DNA of 64,000 nucleotides from Apteryx mantelli. Taxonomy: Eukaryota > Chordata > Aves > Apterygiformes > Apterygidae. Position 1 is the first letter of the stretch. Every line of letters starts with the position of its first letter. A model generated the notes under the pieces. The model was not told where the DNA came from and searched no databases. It worked only from the letters and a program-made list of their open reading frames with translations. The DNA lies in NCBI RefSeq assembly GCF_036417845.1, contig NC_090013.1, positions 997,001 to 1,061,000 of the forward strand, read 5' to 3'. A program made the translations under genes and the position numbers. Shown here piece by piece: positions 1-12,307 of the stretch.

Positions 1-1619
1 CCTTTGCAGTGTAAAATTCCCAGTAGCTGGGAAAGCCGCAATTCCGAGGCGGAAACGAGCCGCCGGGTGCTGACTAAGCGCCGTATTCGATGTGGGGCCT
101 CGGCGGCTTTCGAACCGGCGACGTTAGGAAAGGCAAATCCTGGCCCGCCGCAAAGGGAAAAGGATGCCGGACCATGGCGGAAAGCGGACGGAGTGGGAAT
201 TTTTGAGGTCTCCAGGGTCTTGGAGGGGGATTCGGCAGCGTCCAGGGAGCTGGGAGCAGCCGGGAGCCTCACTGCAGTGCGAGGGGCAATTTGCGGCGGA
301 GCAGTCAGCTAAATGGATGCGGATGCTCCCCATCCGGCTCGGCAAAGCCCAGACGTTTCCGTCCCTGCGTTTAATCAAATGCAGGATGCGGGAAATCCGG
401 GGAAAAAGAAAAAAAGGGAATTTGCAAGATAACCCGACCGTTAACGCATGAAGAGGAGTTGGAGCATAAAAAAGGAACGGGAACGCAAAGGTTTCTCCCG
501 CTTCAGAGCACCAGGATGCGCCGAGAAGTGACCAGCAAGGAATTTTTTTTCCAGGGAAAAGTGGATTTCTCCTTCCACACAGGATTTCCCAAATTGGGGG
601 AAAAGCAGGTGCAGGAGCAGCGCGAATCTGGCTGGGCGGAATCCCCTCTCCGGTGCCATCCGCAGCCTCGACGCTTCGGCCTCTGCTCCGGCCTGCAGGA
701 ATCGCTTCTCGGCCGACCGGCACAAGAGCGGAAGCCCAAAGGCAGCCGTCGCCCGTTTCCGAACCGGGAAAACCGTGGCGGAGCGGAGCAACCCGAAACG
801 CAGCGACCGGCCCCATGGCGGGGAAGAAAAGCCAAAGAATAATTGGGAAAAAAGGGGGAAAAAAAAAAGAGAAAAAACTCCGAGCGCCACCACCGCGATT
901 CCTCGCCGCCGCCGCCCCCGGCTCGGCGGAAAAGGCCGAAGCGAGCCCAACGCGGCGGGCGCCGAGCGCCCTTTTCCGGGGGCGGCTTGTTCCGGAGGGC
1001 TCGGCGGGGTGGTGTTTTTTTTTTGTTTTTGGCTGCCGGCCCCGGGGAAGCTGGCGGAAACGGGGCGGAAACGGGGCGGAAACGGGGGCGACGCGGGAAA
1101 GCCTCGCGGTCCGACGGCGGCGGGCGACGGCGAGCCAGGGGAGGGCTCCGCGCGGAGCCCTGGCCTAGATAAGAGACATATATATTTACGTGCCTCGTTA
1201 TTATTATTATCCATATATATTTTAAGGGCTTTTTTAAGGGAAAACGCGAGGAGGGGGCGACCCCCCCCCCCCAGGGCGGCGGAGCCGGACACAAAGGGGC
1301 TGCGGAGACGGAGCGTTCGCTCCAACCATCTTTTTTTTTTTTCCCCCGGAAAAGGGAGGGGAAGGCGGCTGCCGCGGCCCTGCCGGAGCCGGGGAGGTTT
1401 CGGGGGGGTGGGGGGTGGCTGGGGAGGGGGGATTAGGGCTGGGGGGGGGGATGGATAAAAGCCTCCCCCCTTCCCCGCCCCGTTTTTCCGTTCCTTTCCC
1501 CCAAACCGCTTTATTTTCGGGGGAAAAAAGGCAACGAGGGGCAACACCCTCTTGGCAGGCAGTGATGGGGGGGGGCCGGATTTCCTCCCCCCCCCCAAAT
1601 AAAGGGGGGGGCACGTTTC
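1..1619. other. CpG- and homopolymer-rich DNA without a recognised gene
   Basis: About 640-1170 is dense in CpG and GCC/GGC triplets and looks like a CpG island. It is followed at 1165-1225 by a short AT-rich insert with two copies of a catatata-type motif, then long G and C runs to 1620. Several open frames run through it on both strands, but they are low-complexity (Pro, Gly, Arg, Lys) and overlap each other, so I do not call them genes. It could be a promoter or first exon of a gene lying outside the window. Confidence 0.4.
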
Positions 1620-2770
1620 TAGCCCAAATTGGGGGACCCTGGGGGGGAGAGGCCCCCCCCCAAAGCCCCCCCCCATCTGCAGCCCCCTGTAGCCCCCCCA
1701 TAAGTCAGGGGGGCAGGTCCCCATTGCCTGGGGGGGCACCCTAAAGCCCCCCCCTCAAGATGGAGGGACCCCAGGGCCTGTGGGGGGGGGGCAGATCCCC
1801 AATGCCACCCTGTAGTGGGGGGGCACCCCAATGCCCCCCTCCCATAGCCCAGATAGGGGGCACCCTAATGGCCCCCACAGCACAGGGGGGGCACCCCAAT
1901 TGCCCCCAAAGCCCATGGGGGGGGCACCCCCAATTGTCCCTACAGCGCAGGAGGGGGGTCACCCTCAATTGCCCCCCCATAGCCCATGGGGGTCACCCCC
2001 AATTACCCCATAGCACAAAAGGGGGGGGGTCACCCCCAATAGCCCATGAGGGGGCACTTCCAGTCACCCCTATAGCAGGGGATCACCCCCAATTGCCCCC
2101 CCATAGGCCATGGGGGGGGGTCACCCCAAATTGGCCCCGTAACCCAGATGGGGGCACCCCCAATTGCCCCTATAGCATGGGGGGGCACCCCCAAGCGCCC
2201 CCAGTTCTCTGGGGGGGAGGCACCCCCAATGGCCCCCATAGGCCTCGGGGGTCACCCCCACCTGCCCCATAGCCCATGGGGGGGGGTCACCCCAATTGCC
2301 CCCGTATCTCTGAGGGGGCACCCCCCCAAAGCCCATGGGGTGGCCACCCCCAATTGCTCCATAGCCCAAAAGGGGGGGGGCACCCCCAATAGTCCATGGG
2401 GGGCACCTCCAATTGCCACCCCATAGCACGGGGGGGGGGCACCCCCAATTGCCCCCGATAGGCCATGGAGGGGGTCACCCCCAATTGCCCCCCCACAGTC
2501 CATGGGGGGGGCACAGCCAGTTGCCCCCATAGCCCATGGGGGAGCACCTCCGATTGCCCCTCCATATCTCTGGGGGGGGCACCCTCAATTGCCCCCCATA
2601 GCCCGGGGGGGCACCCTCAATTGCCCCCAATAGGCCATGGGGGGGGCACCCCCAACTGCCCCCCCATAGGCCATGGGGGACACCTCCAATTGCCCTATAG
2701 CACAAAAGGGGGGGCACCCTCAATTGCCCCCCCCCAATATCCCATGGGAGGGGGAGCCACCCCCAATTGC
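1620..2770. repeat. G/C-rich minisatellite, unit about 35-40 bp
   Basis: Tandem, imperfect copies share the pieces caccccaattgccccc and atagcccatgggggg. The copies carry runs of 6-10 G or C, so all frames stay open and give repetitive Gly/Pro/His/Trp translations that are not proteins. The G runs could fold as G-quadruplexes on one strand. The array ends abruptly at a CpG island. Confidence 0.9.
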
Positions 2771-2784
2771 CCCCTCCGCCCCCA

Positions 2785-3200
2785 GGGGCCCCTCCCCCCC
2801 GCCCCGAGGGGGCGGGGCGCCGCCGCCCGGCCCCGCCTACCTGCGCGGCGCTGCCATGGCGACGGCCGCTGCTCGCTGCCCCGCAGCGGGGGCCCGCAGC
2901 CCCCGGGCCCGGCGGCGCCGCCCCGCCGTCACCGCCTGGAGCCCAGCGGGAGCCGCGGCCGCCGCCGGCCCCGCCGCTGCCATCGGGGAGCCGCCGCCGC
3001 CGCCGCCCGCCCCGCCCCGCCCCGCCCGCCTGACTGACGGCCGGCACCCGCCAATCCCCGCGCCGCTCTCCCCGTGCTGCGCCCGCCTCCCGCGCCGCTT
3101 CCGCCAATCGCCGCTCGGAACCCTCCGCGGGGGAGGGGCTGCGGCGGGGCGGGGCGGGGCGGGGCGGGGAGGAAGCCCCGCCTGCGGTGAAGACGGCCAA
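2785..3200. promoter_or_regulatory. CpG island with GC boxes
   Basis: The segment is very rich in CpG and holds a run of ggggcgggg GC boxes near 3140-3170 plus CCAAT pentamers at 3051, 3104 and 3197. This is the composition of a vertebrate CpG-island promoter. No downstream coding exon could be matched on either strand, so the driven transcript is unknown. The open frame starting with an ATG at 2856 is Ala/Pro/Arg low complexity and is not called. Confidence 0.45.
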
Positions 3201-3620
3201 TGGGCAGGCCTGATACAAGTGATGGACACAGTCCTCGCCCTGTGGCATTCAAGGAGATGGTTTTCCCCCCCCCACGGTGAGAGGCGGAACACCGCCTTCC
3301 TCAGGGACGAATCGCAGATGCAGGTGGCTTTGATTGATAGGCATCGCAACCAATCGAATGCAAGGGCTCTTTGGGCGTGGTGTGCCTTGTGACAGGAGAG
3401 GGCAACAAACCACGCCCCTTTCTCAGAAGGCCAATAGACTCAGGGCTTGGTTTTGATTGATGGGGGACCTCACCCATTGCTTGCAGTGAACTGGCAGCTC
3501 GGTTAGCCAATGGGAGCGTGGTGACCGAGCAGACCCCCACCCCATCACCCTGGCAGCTCTTCCCGCCTCCCAGCATGCCTCGAGGCCTCTAATTGGCTGA
3601 GGGTGGATAATTGGCACAGA
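3045..3620. promoter_or_regulatory. Cluster of CCAAT/ATTGG boxes
   Basis: CCAAT occurs at 3051, 3104, 3197, 3350, 3431 and 3507, and its complement ATTGG at 3592 and 3610. That is eight copies in about 570 bp, several followed by gggc/gggag as in NF-Y sites. The family knowledge is that NF-Y binds CCAAT in promoters; whether these copies work as sites is inference. Confidence 0.4.
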
Positions 3621-3689
3621 CCCCCACCTATGGGGCATCGAGTGGCTGAACCCACCTTCCTGAAGTGCGGGGGGTGGCGGCTCCAGGGC

Positions 3690-4235
3690 ACCTCGGGGTG
3701 TGTGTGTGGGAGGCTGGGATCCCTTGGGACGGGGGTGATGGGAGGGGGGGTCCTGGGATCTCCTGGATGGGGTGTTGGGGTGACAGGGGTCCCCATTTCC
3801 CCTAGGATGGGGTGTTGGGGGGGGTCTCAGGTTCCCCAAGGGCGCTGGTGTGGGAGCAGTGGGGGTCCCAGATCCCATGGGATTGTGGTGTCCCGGCCGT
3901 GGGGGTCCCGGGATCCCCAGGGCCCCAGGTTTGGGGACAGTGGGGGGGGGAGTCACCATTTCCCCACAGACAGGGTGTCAGAGTGAGGGGGCGGATCCCA
4001 GGTTCCCCAAGGATCCCAGTATGGGGGCAATGGGTGTCCCAGGATCCCCTGGGATAGGAATGTCAGGGGGTCCCAGCTTACCCGAAGATGGAAGAATTGG
4101 GGTGATGGGTCCCCCCACTCCCCAGGGATGCAGACACGGGAGGTTTGGGGGTCCCCAGGGACAGGGCAGTGGGGGCCACCTGGGGGGACTTGGGGAGGGT
4201 CCCCAAAGCCCTGGGGGTGCTGAGAAGGAGCTGAA
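3690..4235. repeat. Degenerate G-rich repeat
   Basis: Diverged copies of a motif around gggatccccagg and ccaggttccccaagg recur roughly every 55-65 bp. Copies are too eroded for a sharp unit length. No coding exon is visible. Confidence 0.55.
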
Positions 4236-6400
4236 GCATCAGCGGGGACAACCACGAGCTGGGAATTTGGGTTTTAATGCTTTTTTTTTTAATAAAAGGA
4301 TAAATGTGTGAACACCAGTGAGGGGTGAAGGCTTGGAGCTGGCGTTTCAGTTCTCGACTTCCAACTCGGCCCTACCTTGGCCTTGCAGACTAAGCTCAAT
4401 GCAGGGAGGGCAGAAAAATGAGAGGAAAAAACCTCCCTAAAGTGGAGCTGAGACCGTTGCGCCCCAGGACCGGGCAGTATTTCGCCCTGATGGTCTTGTC
4501 GCAGCGTGAACGACATGTGCAGAGCAAGGCTTGGTTGCAGTGACGCAGGTCCAACAGGAGGGGGAACAAGTCCTTCAGCTTAACAAGGGCCCCCCCTTGG
4601 ATTTTTTAAGCTCTCCTTCCCCGGTAACAGAGACAAATCGGGCGAGAAGGGACTGGATGGGACAAATCGGTGGCGTCTCTGGCCGCGAAGCGTCCTGCCG
4701 ACCAGCATCAGGAGCCCTGGCGGCATGGACGGCTGCTGCTCCGAGGATGGCCCCCGAGCCGGCCGGAGCAGAGGAGTTTTGCCTTGCCGACCGCAATTCC
4801 CCTTTGCTTGGGATGGGTTGTGCCCAGTGACAGGACTCAAAAAGGGGAAACCCGATGAAAGGAGGAAGCTTCTCATAGTCCCGAGCAGTGAATCTGGGAA
4901 GCTGGGTTGAACTCCAGCCAGGCTGGGCAAGGAGAACCAGCAGAGTGGGAAAAGGGTTTATGGGGAATGGGACTGGTTTAGCCTGGAGAAGCTCCTTTCC
5001 ATCCTCATCATGTAGAGGATGAACGAGGCCAGATGCTTGGAGCCTAACGAAAGGAGAGGCAACAGGCACGAGCTGGAAATTCCCATGGGATGTAACGAGA
5101 AAAGAGCTGGGAGCCAGGCAAGCTGCGCGAGCTCCATCCTTGAAGATTTTCCCCATTTAGGTGGATGCGATCCCGAGCAACTGGCTTGAAACTGGCTCTG
5201 CTTCAAGCCAGAGGTCACACTGGGCTCTGCAGGTCCCATCGGGGGGGCTTCAAAATGGGTGGTATCACACCCACCTCACTCTTCATGTGGCCCATCGCGA
5301 GCCAGGGACTGCCATGCGCCAACAAATTTGGCTGGAATTGGTTAATGGTTTGGAAGTTGTTCACGGAAATGCCATCGGAAGATGTGAGTATTGTCAGGAC
5401 TGCAAGCTTCTTGTGTGAAAAAAGGGCTGGAGACCTCGCGATCTCCTCGCTCCCAGTCGCTTCCACGGCTGGAAGAGCCACAGCCACAGCCCAGACCTCA
5501 AAGATGCCGGTGAACGGAGGGACCACAGTGAGAAATACCCATGGATCCCCATCCCGCCAAGCCTCCCTTTCCCCTCCCTGGCTCGCGGGATCTTTGGACT
5601 CGTGCCCTCACTCCGTCCTGGCTTTCCTTGGTGGCCACATCACAGCCGAAAGTGTTGGGACTGGCTTTGAGAGCGCTTCGTGCTGACCGTGTGGATTTGG
5701 CTCTCGTGACTGAAGTGAAAGTGCTGAGTTGTTTCCGTGTGTGACCGCGGATTCCTCCTTCCAGGGGCCTTTCTAGAGAATTTCGGGCACGAAGGAGAGC
5801 CACTGGCCACCTCCTCACCACCCTGCCAGCCTCGGGGGGCCAGGTGCCCCGTCCGAGGCTCTTGGCAGCTGGGCGAGAGGATTTCTGTGGCCCTTTTAGG
5901 CTGGAAAACAGGCTTTTGGCGTTCAGCAGATAGTAATCACCCTTCAGCTTTTCTCTAGGTAGCGCAGGAGATGTTCTGGAGGCCTTAACGGCAGACAGAG
6001 CAGGATCCAGCGTGTTCCCATCAGGCCTGAGAGGCCCAGAAGAAAGAAGGTCCAACCTCAAAGACTTCAGAGGCAAAACACACCCTAAAGTTTTCCTCAA
6101 GTGCTGATTCCTGCTCAGGGGTTAAGGTACGCGGGCAATAAATTCCCGCTGGAAATGCTAACAGCAGGTGCAGGAGCACGCCAGTTGCTGGAGGCCAGTC
6201 TTTGCTGCTTTGTTGTGAAGCCTTCAGCAGGTCCCATCTGGCGGGTCTTGGGCCTCGTCTCATGAGCGCGGCGTTTTTTTAAAGTCACCCCTGTAAAAAT
6301 CAGCAGGGAAGAGTCTGAGGCCCACGGACCCAGCGCTGCAGGGTCTTCAGCTGTGAAATGACATTCACAACAGGCAGTCCAAAGCTCCTGAGTGTGCATT
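4236..6400. other. Unique-looking intergenic DNA, no gene recognised
   Basis: This stretch is less GC-extreme than its surroundings and has no obvious tandem repeat. A T10 run directly followed by aataaaa lies at 4281-4297. Open frames of 60-200 codons occur on both strands, but none shows a recognisable domain or a convincing chain of splice-compatible exons. It probably contains the upstream regulatory region of the lectin gene that starts at 6517. Confidence 0.4.
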
Positions 6401-6516
6401 TTTTATTTTTTTTTTTAATATGAATTATGAAACACAAGGGTTCACTTCCCCCGGAAAGGCTGATGCACGTTCCTGACCGCATAAATTGGGACCATATCAA
6501 AAAAAACGGGTCAGAG

Positions 6517-9500
6517 ATGTCACAAGCCGTAGACGATCACGGCTTCTACGAGGAATGGGAGACTGCCAAGATGATGGAGTTGCAAGATCAAGAGCTGAGG
6601 AGAGCACGTAAAGGAGGTAACAGTGAGATGATCTCGGGGATAAGAGGTCGAGGGCTGGAGACATATGAAACAGGAGGGCTTACAGCACTTCCAGAATTGC
6701 CTTTTGGTGAAATTATAATCGGATACTGCCCTAATCCATAGAAAGGCCTTAAAGCTCACGAGAGAAATGCTGCCATGTGGTAGCACTGTTGGGTTACGAT
6801 AGATGGTTTCTACGAGTGAGAGGTCCGAGCACGAACGGGGCAGCAGGAGAGACCAGAACTACTTTAAAATATTATTCTGGGGGGAACCTGGCCTCTTTGT
6901 CCTCTTCCGGAGAGCAATGCTCAGGGTGTAAAATCTCTCTCCGTATGAAATGCTAACGGGGTGAGTTATGCCAAGTAGCCTAAACCTGCCGTCGCTTCCT
7001 CCAGCTTGGCGCCTCCCTGCCTCCTCCCAGGGGAAAGCCGTCGCGCTCCTGTACGTCCTCTCAGCCTTCTTCTTTGTGCTGCTCATGGCTCTCATCATCT
7101 CCAGTCTTCAGAAAAGTAAGTCTCCCCTCGGCTCGCATCGATGTCCCTCAGCACCGCCGAACCAGGGCTGTCGCCCAGGCTCCGGTGTTAACCCGAGGAT
7201 TCCTTCTCCTCCCGTCTCCTCCAGTAACTGCCATGTGGGAGGCTCTGGAAGAAGCGAGGCTGAGGAGCGAGAAGGTCCACGCGGGTTCGTGGCAGAACCT
7301 GTCGCATGTCCAGCAGTTCATGGGTAGGAAGTGGCTGCCCCTTCCCGAAGTGGCCGCCTGGCTTCAGCGTGAGCCCCCGGCACGTCTCAAGCTCCTCTTC
7401 TTCTCCTTCCAGAAAAGCAGACGTCCGGCGAGTTCACGGCTTTTCGCAGGCATCTTCTTAACGGTACGTTCGGCAGAGCTCTCTCCCGCAGCAGCGCGTC
7501 CCACCGTCGGCACTGCTGTCAAAACTGCCGAGGCCGGGCCACCCATAGGCTTCGGGAGACGTGGGGAGCGCGTCCCGCCGTTCCGGGTCGCTGCGCCTTT
7601 AGTGGCGGCACTGCAAGGTGCGTCGCCTTTTCTCGGCGACGTTCGCAGGTCGGGCGCTCGCTTCGTCGCCAGCGGAGGCGAGATCCCGGGAACATGGCCT
7701 TAGGGAACCCGGCGCAATCCTGCGAGTCTCGCACAAAATAGCGGGAGCGGCCAACGTCGCCGCGGCCCGAGGCGCGATCGCAGCGCGAGCTCAGACGCTT
7801 CCTCCCTCTGGTGTTGGCAGTATCCAGAGAAGTGGAGAACATGAGGGCGAAGATGACGCAGTGTGAAGCGGATTGTGGGAAAGCCCTGTCGGATCGCCTC
7901 CGCGTCCTAGGTGAGAGATCTCCTCCCAGCGCCTGGCTGCTTCCTCTGATGGGAAATCCCTGGTTTGAGCTTTTTACGAAGCTGCAGAAGAAACAGCGCT
8001 CTTACAAGGCTGCTGTAAAAAGCCTCAGGCTTTGGAGAGCCCGATTTCGATGAATCGTGAGTTAAAACAGTGGCTTCAAGCTCTGAAGAGCTCAATTTTA
8101 ATGAATTGCGAGTTAAAACGGTGGCTCTCAACAACTCTCCTAATACCCTACAGAAGGGGCATGTTATTGGGCTTTTCTAGACATGCCAAAGATGCCTAAA
8201 ACATGCTGGAAGCAACAGGGGGGACTTGGGAGAGCCCCAACCAGGTCTTAATTAGTCTGATACGTTATTAGATATAATATATAGAGAGGAGAAAAGCCTT
8301 TATCAGTTACTTACCCTCTGATTGAGAAGCTGGCCGATACGCAGATGCGATTGTGGGGCTACCGGAATAAAAGATCGCTAAGCGTGAAAGTAGGGAGGTT
8401 TAATGCCTGGAGAAAAGGCTCAATAGGGAATAAAACCCCAGAAAAACCTCGGGCGTAGAATCGGGAGAGAGGGGCAGAGAGCTGGAGCGGCTCTCTGGGG
8501 AAGGGACGCGGTTCCACGCCGCCTGCCCCCTGCAGAGGAAAGGACGGCGGCGTGGCCGGCGCCGGAGGGTCTGGCCGAGCTGAAGCGCGAGCAGAGCACG
8601 ATGCGGGTGCAGCTGGATGATGTGCTGAAGGAGATGCGCAACGTGTCAGGTGAGTGGACGCTGCCGGGGCTGGGGGCCAGGCTCTCGCCCCGCACCGGCT
8701 CTCTGCAAGGTGCCCTCTTCGCTTCCCGCAGAGACTATCTGCACGCGGTGTCCGGCTGGCTGGCAGCAGTTCTTGAGAACCTGCTACTTCCTCTCGACGG
8801 TCCGGAAAACCTGGCAGGATGCTAAGCTGTTCTGCGATAGCTACGGCTCTCACCTGGCCATCATCAACAGCGAGCAGGAGAACGTAAGACGAGCGCTCCC
8901 GCCGTGAATCCCTTGTGAAGGGCAAAGGCTCGAGTTGGGTGTCGTGAGCAGAAAGCGGAAGGCTAAAAACAGGCCATGCTGCATGCACCAAGACGGCCTG
9001 GGCAGCAGGGAAAAAGCCCTGAGGTCCCCGAATTCAAGGTGCCCTCGGGGTTCGGCTACAAACCTCGGCCAAATAGGGCAAGCCTGCCCCCAAAGTGCAG
9101 CTGCTGCCCTGATTTAAACCCTCTTTGGGAAACATCTGTGGGCAGCAGCGTCTGCAGGGTCTGTCCTAAACCAAGGGAATCCCAAACCCAAGGAAATCCC
9201 AAACCCAAGGGAATCCCTAACCCAAGGGAATCCCGTCCCCCAAAAGCTGCCCTGGCTGCTAAGCTACGGGAGCTCCTCGAAACGCAACCCAAACCGCACC
9301 CAAACAGGCGTCTCTGCCCCAATTTAGACGCTGCCCACCTTCCATTCGGAAAGGCATCCCTACCGACCCAGCACATAAAGCCTATCTGGTGTGGGAAAAA
9401 CCTTCTCCCTCCAGATATCGGCAATTCCAGCAGCTCCCATCACTCCTGTTTCCAACCGGAGATGGGTTCCCCTTGTTACACCCGCCCTGAGCTCCAGCCT

Positions 9501-10434
9501 CGGCACCCAGAGGAGCTGGGCAACGCGGCGGGGAATCCCTTCCCGAGAAACATCCCAGCTGCACATCAACAGCCCCAAATCGCGATGACCGAAACACGGA
9601 GCGGGGAGGGGAAGGATTTGCCAACGCTGCTGTGGGCTGGCCGCAAATCCCAGCAGCTTCCTGCCCGCCATGTTGTATCACGATGCCTTTTTCCACCTTC
9701 TTTTCCTTCCCCATGTAGAAATTTCTGGCAAATCAGATCATGGACAGGCAGTTCTGGCTGGGCCTCACCGACATGCACAAAGAAGGGGACTGGCAGTGGG
9801 CGGACGGCAGCCCGCTCTCTCTCAAGTAGGTCTCGGTGGCCTTGCTGGGGGGGGGGGGAAATCGCCCTGCAGACTCGTGCCGCTTTGGCCTTGGCTCCCT
9901 TTTTGCTCTGGGGATGCTCTTAGCAGAGCATTTCGCCCCTATTAGCGCCGTCTCCTTCTCTGAGTGCGGTCTTTGCTCGGGGTCTCCCGCTGCCGATCAG
10001 CTCGAAACGGTTCTGGAGAGGGGAAGTGCTGGGTAGCACAGAAATGGGTGCGGAGCGGCCCTGGTGCAGGCAGGATTTGCCTCCGTCCCAAAACGCCATT
10101 TGGGAAAACCAAGGTGGAAACTCCGCACGAGCAACTGTGGCTCGTGCCAGGCCGCGTTCTCGGTTTGCCTTAGCGCGGTCAAACGTATCAAAGCGCCAGG
10201 GGATGCTGCTGGCACCCGGGCGAGAGCTTCCCCTGCCCCAAATCTCTGCGCGTCCCCTACCCGTTCGCGCATGGCGCTCCTCCTTTTTCCCCCTCTGCCA
10301 GGTTCTGGAACGCCGGCGAGCCCAACAACGTTGGCCACGAAGGCGAGGACTGTGCCACCCTCTATGGCAGCGGGCGCTGGAACGACATCACCTGCTTCGA
10401 CACCAAGACCTGGATCTGCGAGCGGAGCTGCTAG
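6517..10434 (+). CDS. C-type lectin receptor 1, type II membrane protein (CD209/CLEC17A/FCER2-like)
   Basis: Nine exons join in frame: 6517-6616, 7005-7115, 7225-7323, 7413-7463, 7821-7910, 8536-8649, 8732-8883, 9719-9825, 10302-10434, giving 318 residues. Residues 1-33 are an acidic cytoplasmic tail with one tyrosine (FYEEW). A membrane helix follows at about 45-66, then a stalk encoded by four phase-1 exons, and a C-type lectin domain at about 189-318. The domain keeps its cysteines, WLGL, the EPN triplet at 281-283 and WND at 301-303, the calcium/sugar ligands of mannose-, fucose- or GlcNAc-binding lectins. This predicts a calcium-dependent surface glycan receptor on immune cells. An in-frame ATG at 6427 could add 30 residues; I chose 6517 for its better context and a tail like those of the family. 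The precise orthologue is unclear. Confidence 0.88.
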
Positions 10435-10910
10435 CCCGCTCCCTGGTGCTGCCTTCGCATTTTGTGCATGGGGCCGCCAGCCTGGGGCCCCCTCCCTGTC
10501 TTTATGGACTTGCCAGGCAAAGCTGAGCTCGGTACCGGGCCTCTCTTGATCCGGAGCAGACTTTAAGCTTGAAAACCTGCAAAATGTGAGCACGGGTGGA
10601 AAACAGAGGCGCCGGGGCTAATGACAGCGCAGCGACAGGCAGCTACCGGTCACTGAGGAAGTGCAGCCTCACGAGCTGGAAAAAAAACACTTGAAATATG
10701 AGAAATGGAACAAAACGCTGCTAAGAAACAGGCTGAGGTGCCCGCACAGCCTGGATGCTCCAGCAGCTGGTATAGAAGGGCCAAAATTGGGTAATAAAGG
10801 AATCATGACGGGATTGCCCTGCGACCAGCCCAGGACCGCGCACCGCGCTGTGAACATTTCCTGCGCATTTCTGCCCCAAATTCTGTATGTTTCCCCCCCT
10901 CTAACCTCGC

Positions 10911-10916
10911 AATAAA
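10911..10916 (+). promoter_or_regulatory. Poly(A) signal of lectin 1
   Basis: A canonical AATAAA lies 477 bases after the stop codon at 10434. It implies a 3' UTR of about 0.5 kb ending near 10930. Confidence 0.75.
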
Positions 10917-10934
10917 TCTGCATTGCATAGAAAT

Positions 10935-12307
10935 CGAGTCTGGCTACTTACTGCCTTGGGTAAGAGCAGGAATTGGGGCTGCTTGCGGGCAGCTCTCGAG
11001 CGCATGGACTGACCTCGGAGGTGCAATAATAACTGCTGGACACGTTCCAGCGTTTAAGCCGTTGCTTATCCAGCGTCCTGGGGAAACAGCAGGGATTTGT
11101 AGGTGTTGGTCAACGTTTTGGGGGTGTTTAGTAGCGGGTTTTACCTGCTGCGCAGCTGAAGTCAATCCCGAACGCGGAGCTCCCTGCTTGCCAGTTGATT
11201 ACGTCGGCAAGAATAAAATGCTTCGGGCGTGATGTCGTCGAATAGCTTCTCCCCGCGACGGCCGCTCCCAGCGCCAGGAAAAGAAAGGAAGAGAGAAAGG
11301 GGAATAAAACCCGCCCCCGTTATGCCGTGTTTTCCAGGGCGTGTAGGCAGATCGGCGGCTCGTGGGCACCAGAGCGTGATGGCACGCGGCTATTTTAGCA
11401 AGTGCCATGCAAACGCGTTTCCCTCGCTCCCCGGAGGAACGGGGGGGCGCTGGCCCGAGGCTCCTGCGCTTCCCGGCGGAGCGCTCGGCTGCCGGTGACC
11501 TGCGCGAACAGCACCCACTGGGCCTGGGCAGGGCGACACGGAGCCGGCGCCAGGAGGCAACGCTGGTGGGAAAGCACCTTGGGATTCGCCGAGGATGTTT
11601 TAGCGCCCGCGGATGCGCGCGCAGCTGCTGGCAGCCTCCTCCCTTCCCTCCCCACACTGCGGTTTGCTGCATGGGTGAAGCTTTTATTTATAGCACCTAT
11701 AAACAACCTCGGCGAGGGGCACCCGCGGCGAATTCACGCCACCTTCCCAAGCCTGTCGCCTTCGCCGAACCGCGAGGGGGTTTTGTTTTATTTCCCCTTC
11801 TCCCGCCAGGGCACCCGCTCGCATCCCCCTTGGGCTCAATGAGGATGAGCGGCGGATTCAGCAGCGGCCGCTTCCGCGGATGCCTTTCGTGCTTCCCCGA
11901 GGCCCAAGCTGGCGTCGCTCCGGGCGAAGCCGCTCGCCCCAGTGCTCTTCCCCGCGGGAAACACTCGTGGCAAGCCGCCCTCGGGCCCGTCCTTCCGCTA
12001 CGGATGGGCTCCGCAGCCCGAGGGTCCAGCCTCGGCCGGGCCGAGGGAAGAGCAGCGGGCACCTCTGGCCACCCGGCCCCCAGCGCCACGGCCGCCTTTC
12101 TCCGGTGATTTGCATGCTGCTCTTCACCGGGGCCCTGGCAAAGAGAGGAACCGAAACCCCGGGGTTAAACCACTGGCCAAAGCGAGGTGCCGGGAGCAGG
12201 CGCGGAGGGGGTGGACCACGCGGCCGGGGCACGCAACCCGGGGCCAGGTGACATAATTGCTCCCCGGCGCTGGCGAGCGCCCCGTTTCCCTGCCGTCCCG
12301 GCAAAGC
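10935..12307. other. Intergenic, CpG-rich, no gene
   Basis: The spacer between the two lectin genes becomes GC- and CpG-rich from about 11230. A CTATAAAC element at 11696-11703 is a possible TATA box for lectin 2, though it is 600 bp from its first ATG. Long overlapping frames on both strands reflect the base composition. Confidence 0.35.

Noticed and set aside
95-125. tRNA B-box-like ggttcgaaagc on the minus strand
   Set aside because: No A box or cloverleaf could be drawn around it.
1620-2770. Regularly spaced repeats that could suggest a CRISPR array
   Set aside because: Repeats are imperfect, without unique equal-length spacers, and the DNA is clearly vertebrate.
2856-3033. ATG-initiated Ala/Pro/Arg frame in a CpG island
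   Set aside because: Low complexity, no splice-compatible continuation and competing frames on both strands.
4281-4297. T-run followed by AATAAAA as a processed retrocopy end
   Set aside because: No coding remnant or target-site duplication was seen on either side.
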